This document shows, piece by piece, positions 19,038-28,971 of a DNA stretch of 64,000 bases. The notes under the pieces were generated by a model. That model did no database searches, was not told the DNA's origin, and saw only the letters and a program-made list of their open reading frames with translations. The translations under genes were made by a program, and so were the position numbers. This DNA is from Acinetobacter lwoffii (GTDB taxonomy: Bacteria > Pseudomonadota > Gammaproteobacteria > Pseudomonadales > Moraxellaceae): NCBI GenBank assembly GCA_013530545.1, contig SPVA01000118.1:1-64000 (forward strand). The letters are read 5' to 3'. Position 1 is the stretch's first letter; each line of letters begins with the position of its first letter.

Positions 19038-20351
19038 TTGAAATACATCATCTCACTGATTGCGGTTTTCAGTTTATTTATTTCTGCATTTTCACATGCT
19101 GCCCTACTCAATATTGTGCCTGAAAGCGTTGAAGCTGAAGCCTGGACCATTCTGGATTCACAGTCTGGTCAAGTCATTGCAGAGCATAATGCCGATGTGC
19201 AACGCGCTCCGGCTTCGCTGACCAAAATGATGGTGGCTTATATTGCCTTAAAGGAAATTGAGGCCGGGAAATTAAATAAAAATGAAGTTTTAACCGCGAC
19301 CTCTGTGGTAAAAACCGTGATGTGGGATGAGTCACAGATGTACCTGAAAGAAGGTGATCAGATTTCAGTCGATCAGCTTCTGGCGGGCTTAATTATCATG
19401 TCTGCCAATGATGCCGCGGTGACGCTGGCTGAGAAAATTTCGGGTGGTATTCCGCAGTTTGTTGAACGCATGAATCAGGAAGCCAAAGCGCTGGGCATGC
19501 AGCATACCAATTTCCAGAATCCGGCCGGTATTACCATGCCTGAGCATTATTCGACTGCCGCCGATTTGGCCAGACTGTCTATGGCGGTGGTGAATGAAAC
19601 CCCGAATTATCTGTATTATTCCAAACAGCCAAGCTTTACTTATAACCAGCATTTTCATCGTGCGACCAACCGCGTGCTTCAGGTTGATCCAACAGTAGAT
19701 GGTTTAAAAACCGGTTTTACCCGTGCAGCAGGCTATAACCTGGCATTAACTGCCAATCGCGTCACAACAGATTTTGAAATGCCGAATCGCCGTCTGATTG
19801 TGGTGGTACTGGGTACTAAAAGTGCGGCAAAACGCGCTGAAGTATCACATAAGCTGATGAACCTGGCTTATACCTATACCCGCAATGAAGTAGCGATCAA
19901 AGATCAACAGCTACTGGCTGAGTTGCCTGTGATTAAATCCACCTTAAAAATGTTTAAGGTGCAAACCAAGCAACCGCAGATTATTACCACTTCTTTATAT
20001 GATCAAGGCTACAGTATTGACCTGAACCAGTTTGATCAAACCCAACAGCGTGTCATGCTGAATACTGGTGATGGCGTTTTAAAAAGTATCAAGCCGCTAC
20101 AAGAAACCCAGACCCATATCAATGTTGAAGTGAAAGCATCTGAACTTATTGCGCCTTTGGCCACCATGATGCCTTTGGCCACCATTCAGGTTTATCAGAA
20201 TAATCAGTTGATTCGCACCATTCAGATTGAAGATCATGTTGAAATTGAAGAAGCCAACCTGTTTCAGAAATTCTTTAGCTGGCTACAAGGCTTGTTCGGT
20301 TTGTTTTCAGACAATACGCCAAGCGTAAAGCTTTATCCTTTAGATAGGTAA
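19038..20351 (+). CDS. dacD: D-alanyl-D-alanine carboxypeptidase (PBP5/6 type, PBP6b-like)
   Basis: This low-molecular-mass penicillin-binding protein trims the terminal D-Ala from peptidoglycan pentapeptides. A Sec signal peptide spans about residues 1-21. The catalytic motifs are intact: SLTK at 60-63, SAN at 122-124 and KTG at 224-226. The C-terminal region ends in an amphipathic, Phe/Leu-rich segment near residues 408-425 likely to hold it at the inner membrane. The 437-residue length and sequence fit the Acinetobacter PBP6b rather than the shorter DacC, though this is from memory. The start is TTG at 19038, with AAGGAA seven bases upstream. Confidence 0.88.
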   Translation: MKYIISLIAVFSLFISAFSHAALLNIVPESVEAEAWTILDSQSGQVIAEHNADVQRAPASLTKMMVAYIALKEIEAGKLNKNEVLTATSVVKTVMWDESQMYLKEGDQISVDQLLAGLIIMSANDAAVTLAEKISGGIPQFVERMNQEAKALGMQHTNFQNPAGITMPEHYSTAADLARLSMAVVNETPNYLYYSKQPSFTYNQHFHRATNRVLQVDPTVDGLKTGFTRAAGYNLALTANRVTTDFEMPNRRLIVVVLGTKSAAKRAEVSHKLMNLAYTYTRNEVAIKDQQLLAELPVIKSTLKMFKVQTKQPQIITTSLYDQGYSIDLNQFDQTQQRVMLNTGDGVLKSIKPLQETQTHINVEVKASELIAPLATMMPLATIQVYQNNQLIRTIQIEDHVEIEEANLFQKFFSWLQGLFGLFSDNTPSVKLYPLDR

Positions 20352-20382
20352 TAGCGCTACATCTCAAGTGACTTCCCTTTGA

Positions 20383-20412
20383 GCTAGAAGATCTACTCGC
20401 TGATCTTCTAGC
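20383..20412. repeat. Perfect 11-bp inverted repeat in the dacD-ndh gap
   Basis: GCTAGAAGATC and its exact complement are separated by eight bases, 31 bases after the dacD stop. There is no T-run on either side, so it is not a standard intrinsic terminator. It could be an RNA-stabilising 3-prime hairpin, a Rho-dependent end, or a protein site. The remainder of the 250-base gap (20352-20601) shows no supported gene. Confidence 0.6.
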
Positions 20413-20601
20413 AGATTCCCCTATCAATCTTGCCCTCCCATCACATCTTTCAAAGCAGCGACACTTACCTGCTCTCACAGAATTGCTACGTTTTGTAATT
20501 TGTATAACAATTTTAATCAAGACGCGTTTTAGCGCATGCCATAGTATATTTTCTCTCTATTTCTCTTATTTTTATTAAAAAAATAAACAGGTTAATCATA
20601 T

Positions 20602-21888
20602 ATGACAGCACATAAAATCGTGATTGTGGGTGGTGGTGCCGGTGGTCTGGAACTGGCGACTCAGCTGGGTGAGAGCTTGGGTAAAAGCGGTAAAGCGCAG
20701 ATTATTTTGGTCGATCAAAAACTGACGCACATCTGGAAACCGCTGCTGCATGAAGTTGCTGCGGGCACCTTAAATCCACATGAAGAAGAAACCAATTATT
20801 TTGCCCATTCAGCGGCACATCATTATGAATTTATCTTGGGCACATTTACCGGTCTGGATCGTGAAGCGAAACAGATTGTGGTCGAAACGGAATATTTCTC
20901 CAAAAAGGCCCAAGCCAAGAAAAACCAGCGTATTGAGTATGACACCCTGGTACTGGCCTTGGGTTCTACCTCAAATGACTTTAATACCGAAGGCGTCAAA
21001 CAGTTCTGTCACTTTCTCGACAGCCGCCCACAGGCTGATATCTTTCAGCAGGATCTGTTGCATCTCTATCTGAATGCTCAACATGAAGCTTCGAGCCGTG
21101 AACTAAATATTGCGATTATTGGTGCCGGCGCGACTGGAGTGGAACTGGCAGCCGAGCTGGTGGAAGCCAAACACAATTTCTTTAAATATGGCTTAAACAA
21201 GGTCGATCCAAATAAAGTCAAAATTACTTTAATTGAAGCGGCAGATCGCATTCTGACTGCACTCTCGCCGAAAGTTGCTGAACATACCATGCAACAGCTG
21301 GAAAAATTCGGTATTGAAGTTTTGACCAGTCACCGCGTAGCCAAAGTTGATGAAGACAAGATTTATTTTGCAGATGGCTCAAGCCTGGATGCCGAGATTA
21401 AAGTCTGGGCTGCCGGGATTAAAGCACCTGAAGTCTTGGCACAACTGCAAGACATGGAAAAGGACAATATTAACCGCCTGAAAGTCTATTCCACCCTGCA
21501 AACCAAATCTGACCCAGACATTTTTGCTTTCGGTGACTGTGCTCACTGCCAACCTGCTGCAGATGAACCCGTCTTGGGCCCACGCGCTCAAGTCGCTAGC
21601 CAACAGGCCAATTTTCTGGCCAATGCCCTGAAAGCACGGATCAATGGAGAAAACTATTTACCGATGTTTAAATTTTCCGACAAAGGCTCACTGATTTCCT
21701 TAAGCCAGAATAAAGCCGTCGGCGAGTTGCTCGGTCAAGTTAATGTGCAAGGCTTTGTTGCTAAATCGATGTATGTTTCTTTATATCGAATTCATCAGGC
21801 GACCATTCATGGTTATGCACATGCCGGCATTCTGACTGCAAAAGATTTTGTTACAGGAAAAATTTCTCCAAAGCTGAAATTGCATTGA
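20602..21888 (+). CDS. ndh: Type II NADH dehydrogenase (Ndh)
   Basis: NDH-2 transfers electrons from NADH to quinone without pumping protons. The 428-residue flavoprotein has the FAD-binding GGGAGGLELA near residues 9-18 and a second NADH-binding GAGATGVELAAEL near 175. The FAGD-type block is DIFAFGDCAHC near 305. A C-terminal segment rich in aromatic and basic residues is likely the membrane-association region. An AGG about 10 bases upstream of the ATG serves as ribosome site. It is transcribed alone. Confidence 0.92.
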   Translation: MTAHKIVIVGGGAGGLELATQLGESLGKSGKAQIILVDQKLTHIWKPLLHEVAAGTLNPHEEETNYFAHSAAHHYEFILGTFTGLDREAKQIVVETEYFSKKAQAKKNQRIEYDTLVLALGSTSNDFNTEGVKQFCHFLDSRPQADIFQQDLLHLYLNAQHEASSRELNIAIIGAGATGVELAAELVEAKHNFFKYGLNKVDPNKVKITLIEAADRILTALSPKVAEHTMQQLEKFGIEVLTSHRVAKVDEDKIYFADGSSLDAEIKVWAAGIKAPEVLAQLQDMEKDNINRLKVYSTLQTKSDPDIFAFGDCAHCQPAADEPVLGPRAQVASQQANFLANALKARINGENYLPMFKFSDKGSLISLSQNKAVGELLGQVNVQGFVAKSMYVSLYRIHQATIHGYAHAGILTAKDFVTGKISPKLKLH

Positions 21889-22024
21889 AATTCCAGAATT
21901 TGGCCCAATCAATGAAAAAATCGTCAACAAAATTGTCAAATTGCGTTTTTTTGCTAATTTTAGTCTACAAAAATGCAATTTCACTTTATGATGTACCCTT
22001 AAAAAATTGAATGGATCAATTAAC

Positions 22025-22507
22025 ATGACTGCTATTGCAAATAACCTCGTGGTTTCTTTCCACTACACATTGACTAACGCAGAGGGTGAAACTCTCGACC
22101 AATCTCAAGGTGAACCACTTGCCTATTTGCACGGTGCAGGTAACATCATCCCAGGTTTAGAAAATGCGTTAGAAGGCAAAACTGTAGGTGAAAAATTCAC
22201 TGTAAACGTTCCTGCTGCTGAAGGTTATGGCGAATACAACCCTGACCTAGTTCAAGAAGTTCCTGCGCAAATGTTCCAAGGCGTAGACAACATTCAGGCA
22301 GGCATGCAGTTCCAAGCTCAAACTGATGACGGCGTGCAAATCGTAACTGTTAAAGCAGTTGAAGGCGACAATGTTGTTGTTGATGCTAACTTCCCACTTG
22401 CTGGTCAAGACCTGACTTTCGAAGTTGAAATCGTATCTGTTCGTGAAGCTTCTCAAGAAGAATTAGATCACGGTCACGTACACGGTGTAGGCGGTCACCA
22501 ACACTAA
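22025..22507 (+). CDS. slyD: FKBP-type peptidyl-prolyl isomerase, SlyD-like
   Basis: This 160-residue cytoplasmic chaperone/isomerase has the FKBP core split by the insert-in-flap domain typical of SlyD. Visible are GEPLAYLHGAGNIIPGLENALEGK and EGYGEYNPDL, with a short C-terminal His-rich tail (about six His in the last 14 residues) that can bind metal. The tail is much shorter than in E. coli. An upstream in-frame ATG at 22007 exists, but MTAIANNLVV at 22025 is the usual start. Codon use looks highly biased, consistent with strong expression. Confidence 0.92.
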   Translation: MTAIANNLVVSFHYTLTNAEGETLDQSQGEPLAYLHGAGNIIPGLENALEGKTVGEKFTVNVPAAEGYGEYNPDLVQEVPAQMFQGVDNIQAGMQFQAQTDDGVQIVTVKAVEGDNVVVDANFPLAGQDLTFEVEIVSVREASQEELDHGHVHGVGGHQH

Positions 22508-22526
22508 GATCTTCTGATCTTGAGTG

Positions 22527-22558
22527 AAAAAAGGCAAAGTCTGACTTTGCCTTTTTTA
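22527..22558 (+). terminator. Intrinsic terminator of slyD
   Basis: GGCAAAGT and ACTTTGCC arms enclose a three-base loop, with A-run before and six T after. Confidence 0.9.
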
Positions 22559-22602
22559 TTGCCTGAAAATAGCCCGTAGAATATTAACTACCCAATTAGT
22601 CA

Positions 22603-22632
22603 TAAAAAAAGCAGAGCCATTGCCCTGCCTTT
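22603..22632 (-). terminator. Intrinsic terminator of the M48 lipoprotein gene
   Basis: On the minus strand GCAGGGC and GCTCTGC arms (one G-U pair) are followed by a run of seven T. Confidence 0.75.
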
Positions 22633-22673
22633 ATAATCCGATCTAGCTCTCCTTTTAAAGGAGGATCATCAAA

Positions 22674-23444
22674 TTATCTGTTCTGGTTATAAATCTGCAT
22701 AGCGGCTGGCAGATTTTGACGCATTGCGGCAATACGTTGGCTGCTTGATGGGTGGGTCGATAAGAACGCCACACCGCTGCTGCTTTGCTTACTCATTTTT
22801 TCCCACAGGGTAATGGCTGCATTCGGGTTATAGCCAGCACGCGCCATCAGCATTAAACCACCTTGGTCAGCACGGCTTTCCAGATTACGCGAGTATGGCA
22901 AGCCAATACCGATCTGACTACCTAATTGTGCTGCTGCAGCGCCACCTTGACCTACACCTGCTGCATTTAAGCCAATACCCAAGGCCAGATCAGTCAGGGC
23001 TTGAGCACCGATTTTCTGCTTAGAATGCTCTTCTAAGGCATGCACCATTTCATGCCCCATAATCGCTGCAATTTCAGCATCGGTCAGATTCAGCTTCGTC
23101 ACGATACCAGTATAGAATACAACCTTACCACCTGGTGCAACAAAGGCGTTGACCTGATCAGATTTGAGCACAGCCAATTGCCACTGGAATGCTGTACCAG
23201 TTTGATTCATCTGGTTAGCAACTGGCTTCAAACGGTTAAATACATTATTAATCCGTTTATAGGTGGCTGAACTGGTATCCAGTTGGCCTTTATTGCGCGC
23301 ATCATTGACCATGGCATTATAGCTTTGGCTCGCAGATGCATTTAAGGTCGCAGTATCTGCCCCTGCCATATCGGCAATGGTGGTACAACCTGATAATGTG
23401 ACGACTGTAGCAGCAGCCATACTCAATAAAAGTTTATTCTTCAT
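22674..23444 (-). CDS. M48-family zinc metallopeptidase lipoprotein (LoiP/YggG-like)
   Basis: The 256-residue protein has a lipoprotein signal ending in TLSGC, so Cys20 is predicted to be lipidated. The zinc motif HEMVH is near residue 131 and the third ligand Glu is in NLESRADQGG. A Gly/Ala-rich stretch separates them, and the STHPSSSQRI block near the C-terminus is typical of M48. Related E. coli LoiP is an outer-membrane protease. The substrate is unknown. A palindromic CTCCTTT/AAAGGAG lies just beyond its stop. Confidence 0.88.
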   Translation of the reverse strand: MKNKLLLSMAAATVVTLSGCTTIADMAGADTATLNASASQSYNAMVNDARNKGQLDTSSATYKRINNVFNRLKPVANQMNQTGTAFQWQLAVLKSDQVNAFVAPGGKVVFYTGIVTKLNLTDAEIAAIMGHEMVHALEEHSKQKIGAQALTDLALGIGLNAAGVGQGGAAAAQLGSQIGIGLPYSRNLESRADQGGLMLMARAGYNPNAAITLWEKMSKQSSSGVAFLSTHPSSSQRIAAMRQNLPAAMQIYNQNR

Positions 23445-23556
23445 TATAATTTACTCCACCTTGGCTCAAGGGCAATTTACATTGTAAAAATTATAAGTGA
23501 AAGCGCGTAGCAGCTAAACGCTTAATTCATTCATCTTCTTATAAATTATGTAATTT

Positions 23557-23877
23557 TTAAGCCAAATACTGTATCGCCAACCAATAAATCAGACAAATAA
23601 TATTGAGGCCCAAGTAAACCTGACTGAGTGGTTTGATTTTCTGTTCAAGCATTTCGTCTTTACGTTTGAAATATAAAAAAGCATTTTGCAATAAAATAAT
23701 AGGCACTAATATACATGCAATAATGACACTCAGACCAATCAGCACCGCATAAATCACTTCGGGGTTTTGGGTTTGCGCACGAATAATCATCATGGCCATT
23801 GTTGGCGCCCCGCCCATCGCGAATAACAATGAATAAAACATGGTCGCCGATATATTTTTTTGCATCCTGCAGCTCAT
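23557..23877 (-). CDS. Hypothetical small membrane protein
   Basis: I do not recognise this protein. From the ATG at 23877 it has 106 residues and three hydrophobic segments: one near residues 10-32, one near 43-65 and one at the C-terminus. A charged stretch (KRKDEMLEQK) lies between the second and third. Longer starts up to 23916 exist but overlap what looks like the promoter region. The purine stretch AAAGAAAG precedes 23877. It is single-gene and lies between the M48 gene and purA. Confidence 0.6.
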   Translation of the reverse strand: MSCRMQKNISATMFYSLLFAMGGAPTMAMMIIRAQTQNPEVIYAVLIGLSVIIACILVPIILLQNAFLYFKRKDEMLEQKIKPLSQVYLGLNIICLIYWLAIQYLA

Positions 23878-23970
23878 TTTTCTTTCTTTATATACCGCTA
23901 TGTTAAAGCACATCACGCTACATTACCGATGCAACTTTAGTCTTGAAATACCTGCATAAATTTAACATAT

Positions 23971-23998
23971 AAAAAAACCCATCCGGAGATGGGTTTTT
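23971..23998 (-). terminator. Intrinsic terminator of hisZ-purA
   Basis: AACCCATC and GATGGGTT arms with a four-base loop and T-run on the minus strand, 28 bases beyond the purA stop. Confidence 0.88.
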
Positions 23999-24025
23999 AT
24001 CATTCAAGCTTTAGTCAAATGAAGA

Positions 24026-25360
<1,335 letters not shown>

Positions 25361-25415
25361 TCATGCTGTTAAAGTTGAAAGCCCCGCTCAGCGACATGAA
25401 CACTGAGCCAAGCAG

Positions 25416-26582
25416 TTAAATCGTTTTGACTGCCCACTCACCATTCGCATTCACCAGCTGGTGCGTTGCATATGGAATCGAGTTTAAATCATCATTACCC
25501 AGTAACTGAATTACACTTAAGCCTTGTGCACGAATGTTCTGAATCGCATTCAGAAGTTCTGCATCAGTGCCTTTAGGTGCAACCACGACCTGTACCGCAT
25601 CAAACTGACCTGCGCTTAAAGCATATAAGTCACAAGAGAAACCGGTTGCCGGACGGGCACGGCCAAAATGTTCACCAATGCCATCATAACGGCCACCTTG
25701 TGCCAGTGCAGCTGCACGGTTCGGTGCATAGACTGCATACATTAGGCCAGTATGATAATGGTATGAACGTAATTCAACCACATCAATCCCAATACTCAAG
25801 TTTGGCCAACGGGTTTGAACTTCATCTTTGGTGGTTTGCAAGACATTAAAAGCTTGCGTGAATGCTGGATTCGCCAACACTTCAGCACTTAAATGCGCTT
25901 GTAATGCATCCAGGTCGCTGGCATAGCGTCCAAGGGCATAAAAATCCTGACCAAATTTGAGGTCTGCCGTGAATTCTTCTAATTCTGGCAAAGCCTTGCG
26001 CTGGTATAAATCAGATAATTGCTGTTCAGCGACTTTGTTCAAGCCTGCCTGAGCCACCAGACTGCGGAATAAACCTACATGACCTAAGTCCAGATGGATA
26101 CCATCTGCCAGACCTGTCTCCTGAATCAGACTGATCATCAAGTCGACCATTTCCACATCGGCATCGATGCTGTCTGAACCAAATAGCTCTGCACCCAACT
26201 GTAGTGGTGCACGTGAGGTATTAAAGCCGCGAGGCTTGGTATGCAGAACGGTTCCTGCATAGCAATAACGTGCCACACCTTCCACTGGATGTACATGCGC
26301 ATCAATACGAGCCACTTGTGGTGTCATATCGGCACGCACACCAAGCAAACGACCAGAAAGCTGATCGATGACTTTAAAAGTGGCTAAGTCTAAATCTTGA
26401 TTCGATTCTGAGAGAGAAGATAGAGATTCGATGTATTCAATGAATGGCGTGTACACCAGCTGATAACCTCGAGATGCAAGGAAATCCAGTGATTTACGGC
26501 GCAGACTTTCAATAACTTGCGCTTGTTCTGGTAATACATCAGCTACACCATCAGGTAATAACCATGTCTCTGAAATGGGCAT
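25416..26582 (-). CDS. hisZ: ATP phosphoribosyltransferase regulatory subunit HisZ
   Basis: HisZ is a catalytically dead histidyl-tRNA synthetase paralogue that pairs with short-form HisG to start histidine synthesis. The 388-residue protein begins WLLPDGVADVLPEQA, has the class II motif 2-like FNTSRAPLQLGAELFG, and a C-terminal QGGRYDGIGEHFG block in place of true HisRS motifs. Its presence implies a short HisG elsewhere. A terminator hairpin lies only ~45 bases upstream on the same strand, so the gene is possibly under attenuation. Confidence 0.93.
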   Translation of the reverse strand: MPISETWLLPDGVADVLPEQAQVIESLRRKSLDFLASRGYQLVYTPFIEYIESLSSLSESNQDLDLATFKVIDQLSGRLLGVRADMTPQVARIDAHVHPVEGVARYCYAGTVLHTKPRGFNTSRAPLQLGAELFGSDSIDADVEMVDLMISLIQETGLADGIHLDLGHVGLFRSLVAQAGLNKVAEQQLSDLYQRKALPELEEFTADLKFGQDFYALGRYASDLDALQAHLSAEVLANPAFTQAFNVLQTTKDEVQTRWPNLSIGIDVVELRSYHYHTGLMYAVYAPNRAAALAQGGRYDGIGEHFGRARPATGFSCDLYALSAGQFDAVQVVVAPKGTDAELLNAIQNIRAQGLSVIQLLGNDDLNSIPYATHQLVNANGEWAVKTI

Positions 26583-26591
26583 GTTGTAAAC

Positions 26592-26684
26592 CTAAATTCT
26601 TGTCAGCGCGGAACGAATCCGCATAAAAAAATCGGGAGCACACCCGATTTCTCCTAGTCTAGCACGATAGTTTTGGCTGTGCAT
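26592..26684 (-). other. Candidate 30-codon upstream reading frame through the hisZ leader terminator
   Basis: An ATG at 26684 opens 30 codons, starting MHSQNYRAR, that pass through the hairpin and end with TAG 10 bases before the hisZ start. It lies about where transcription from the predicted -10 would begin, so it could be a leaderless upstream frame. It has no ribosome site and only one His codon. This may be chance. Confidence 0.2.
26625..26650 (-). terminator. Terminator or attenuator between the Lrp-type gene and hisZ
   Basis: On the minus strand AAATCGGG and CCCGATTT arms enclose a six-base loop and are followed by a long T-run. It could end transcripts from the Lrp-type gene. A possible promoter (TTGATT, 18 bases, TATAAA at 26697-26692) lies between that gene and the hairpin, which would make it an attenuator of hisZ-purA. 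Confidence 0.75.
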
Positions 26685-26788
26685 CGCAAATTTTATAATT
26701 TTCGCTACCTGATGAAATCAACAACAATAGTGTCAACTATCAGCATTTTAATGCACATTCAAAACAAATAGCATGAAAAAATCCGGCC

Positions 26789-27244
26789 TTAAACCAAAGG
26801 CAATGCAGTGGTACTTTTGACCGTTTGCAATGGAATTTCAGTTTTTACACTTTGAATGCAGGGAATTTGGGTTAAATGATGAATCTGAAATTTACGATAG
26901 GCATCCAGATCAGCCACTACAATTCTTAAAAAGAAATCACAATCGCCCGCCATTAACTGGCACTCGACCACCTCTGGCATTTCCTTGATCGCTTCGACAA
27001 ATTGATCGACCACAGCAGCTTCTTGAGACTTGAGCCAGACACGTGCAAACACACTCATCGCCAAATTGACCTTTTGCGGATTCAGCAGCGCGACATATTG
27101 CTCAATCACACCATCATCTTCCAGCTGTTTCACCCGTCTTAAACAGGGTGACGGTGACAAGCCAATTAATTGAGCCAGTTCATTATTTTGCAGTTTTCCA
27201 TTCTTTTGCAGCTCATGCAAAATGCGTTTATCTATTTGATCCAT
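26789..27244 (-). CDS. Lrp/AsnC-family transcriptional regulator
   Basis: The 151-residue protein has the Lrp layout. A winged helix-turn-helix (LDEL-type start MDQIDKRILHELQKNGKLQNNELA, recognition region LSPSPCLRRVKQLEDDGVI) spans residues 1-50, and a RAM effector-binding domain follows. The ATG at 27244 has AAGG seven bases upstream. The longer frame to 27301 adds residues unlike the family. It is divergent from the second azlCD pair, so it very probably senses an amino acid, likely branched-chain, and controls that exporter. Confidence 0.92.
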   Translation of the reverse strand: MDQIDKRILHELQKNGKLQNNELAQLIGLSPSPCLRRVKQLEDDGVIEQYVALLNPQKVNLAMSVFARVWLKSQEAAVVDQFVEAIKEMPEVVECQLMAGDCDFFLRIVVADLDAYRKFQIHHLTQIPCIQSVKTEIPLQTVKSTTALPLV

Positions 27245-27391
27245 GTCTATGCCTTGGCATTTAAAACCCCTTAAATTTAATTTAGCGCAATTTAATTTCA
27301 AATCAAAGCTAAGTTACTTGCATTACAACAGCAAATAGCCTGAATATCGCCATAAAATATGGTCTAGTTTTGCAGTACCTAGGTCATTTCC

Positions 27392-28141
27392 ATGCTTTTG
27401 TTTAGACAAAGCACCGCAGCGGTAGTTATCCCTACCGATTTCAGCGAATTTCAACGTGGCATGAAAGATTCTATTCCCATGCTTTTAGGGATTATCCCCT
27501 TTGCGCTGGTGCTGGGTGCGACGGCGGGACAGAAAAATTTCAGCTTGCTCGAAGTGCCTTTACTGACAGGTTTGAACTTTGCCGGCGGTTCTGAATTTGC
27601 CATTCTGGAGGTCTGGAGCAGTCCACCAAATTTACTCATGCTGATGTTCATTGCCTTTCTGGTAAATAGCCGGCATCTGTTGATGGGCGCCAGTTTGGTG
27701 CCGTATTTAAAGCATCTTCCGAATCGTAAAGTTTTTCCGGCGCTGTTTTTTATGGTCGATGAGAGTTGGGCACTCGGTCTGGCTGATGCACAAAGGAAAC
27801 AGGCGCAACTGGGTTATCGTGCTGCGTTTAGCATGCCTTATTATGCCGGCCTGTGTTTTTGCCTGTACTTGATGTGGGTCGGATTTACCACACTCGGCAC
27901 CATGCTTGGACCTGTATTAGGCGATATCAACCGTTTTGGTTTCGATATGGCCTTTCCTGCTATATTTCTGGTGTTACTGAGAACTATGTGGAAAGGTTTT
28001 GAGGCTGCCCGGCCATGGCTGGTCAGTTTAGTCTGTGCGGCTTTGGCTTATTTATATTTACCTGCAGGCTGGTATGTGCCGGTTGGTGCCTTGTCTGGAA
28101 TCGCTTCGGCATTTTTTCTGATTCAAGAGGATCAAACATGA
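27392..28141 (+). CDS. azlC: AzlC-family branched-chain amino acid exporter, large subunit (copy 2)
   Basis: The 249-residue hydrophobic protein of the AzlC family opens its conserved part with FQRGMKDSIPMLLGIIPFALV and has the signature NSRHLLMGASLVP. It is divergent from the Lrp-type regulator across 147 bases and overlaps azlD by ATGA. This is the organisation of Lrp-controlled leucine-type exporters. Sequence similarity to copy 1 at 532 is family-level only, so the two are not a recent duplication. Confidence 0.9.
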   Translation: MLLFRQSTAAVVIPTDFSEFQRGMKDSIPMLLGIIPFALVLGATAGQKNFSLLEVPLLTGLNFAGGSEFAILEVWSSPPNLLMLMFIAFLVNSRHLLMGASLVPYLKHLPNRKVFPALFFMVDESWALGLADAQRKQAQLGYRAAFSMPYYAGLCFCLYLMWVGFTTLGTMLGPVLGDINRFGFDMAFPAIFLVLLRTMWKGFEAARPWLVSLVCAALAYLYLPAGWYVPVGALSGIASAFFLIQEDQT

Positions 28142-28437
28142 TCCAGATGAGTACCTTGGTGGCCATTATCCTGATTGCTGCGACCACTTATTTAACCCGG
28201 ATCTTGGGCTATGTCTTGTTAAAAAATAAAACACTAACACAGCGCCAGCGAAAAATTCTGGAAGTAGTCCCCGGCTGCGTGCTGATTTCAGTGATTGCAC
28301 CCTATTTTGTACGCGACCATCCTGCAGACCTGATCGCCTTGGCTTTAACGCTGTTCGCTGCTACACGTTTTGGATTATTACCGACCGTCGCCATCAGTAT
28401 GGTTTCTGCCGCAGTTTTAAGAATTTTAATCGTCTAA
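28138..28437 (+). CDS. azlD: AzlD-family small subunit of branched-chain amino acid exporter (copy 2)
   Basis: The 99-residue protein has about four hydrophobic segments. A TYLTRILGYVLL start and VVPGCVLISVIAPYF match AzlD. The frame is open far upstream, but the ATG at 28138 has AGAGGA seven bases before it and forms the ATGA overlap with azlC. A perfect 14-bp terminator follows. Confidence 0.9.
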   Translation: MIQMSTLVAIILIAATTYLTRILGYVLLKNKTLTQRQRKILEVVPGCVLISVIAPYFVRDHPADLIALALTLFAATRFGLLPTVAISMVSAAVLRILIV

Positions 28438-28444
28438 TACTTAA

Positions 28445-28482
28445 ACAAAACCCCTTTAAATGTATCTCTAAAGGGGTTTTGT
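28445..28482. terminator. Bidirectional terminator after azlCD copy 2
   Basis: The perfect 14-bp stem contains AACCCCTTTA and TAAAGGGGTT and lies between convergent genes. Confidence 0.88.
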
Positions 28483-28779
28483 CTATTTTTGTGGATCAAC
28501 CACTTTGGTGAGTAAACTGACCAGCTCGGCATTTTGTAATTCGACCTGCTGAAGTTTGGCTGTGGTCTGATCCAGTACTTCCTGCTGCACATGCATTTTT
28601 TTGGCTAGATCCTGCATGATTTCCAGGGTCTTTTTTAAATTCTCTTCCAGATGCACAATTTTTTCTTCGACTGGCACGCCTTCCACGCTACGTGGCTCAT
28701 CACTCTGATTAAACTGCAGCCAGATCAGAAAAATCACCGCCAAAGTCAGCAGTATAATAAATCCCCAAACCACCATCAT
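28483..28779 (-). CDS. Hypothetical membrane-anchored coiled-coil protein
   Basis: I do not recognise this 98-residue protein. Residues 1-22 form one strong N-terminal membrane segment. The rest is highly charged, with regular Leu spacing (VEEKIVHLEENLKKTLEIM and on) typical of a coiled coil. It is likely anchored in the inner membrane with a helical tail, an architecture shared with many cell-envelope accessory proteins. Starts at 28779 and 28776 are equivalent. It stands alone, between two terminators. Confidence 0.65.
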   Translation of the reverse strand: MMVVWGFIILLTLAVIFLIWLQFNQSDEPRSVEGVPVEEKIVHLEENLKKTLEIMQDLAKKMHVQQEVLDQTTAKLQQVELQNAELVSLLTKVVDPQK

Positions 28780-28924
28780 GTGCTTGCTCTTATTTCATTT
28801 TATTGTCTTTATCTTAACGAAAAATGCTGCAGATAACGCAAATAATTCAGCCTCAATTCCTGATTTTCGATCAATTACCGGCAAATTCTCTTAAAACATG
28901 GCTTGCAGAATATTTACAGGCAAG

Positions 28925-28951
28925 AAAAAAGCACCGTGTCTTGGTGCTTTT
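28925..28951 (-). terminator. Intrinsic terminator of epd
   Basis: AAGCACC and GGTGCTT arms; the T-run follows on the minus strand, 21 bases after the stop. Confidence 0.85.
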
Positions 28952-28971
28952 GAGGTTTAGATAACCCGAAC

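Noticed and set aside
20275-20520. Minus-strand frame across the dacD-ndh gap
   Set aside because: It overlaps the dacD end in antisense and contains the hairpin arms; composition (Arg/Ser-rich) is not protein-like and no start signal is present.
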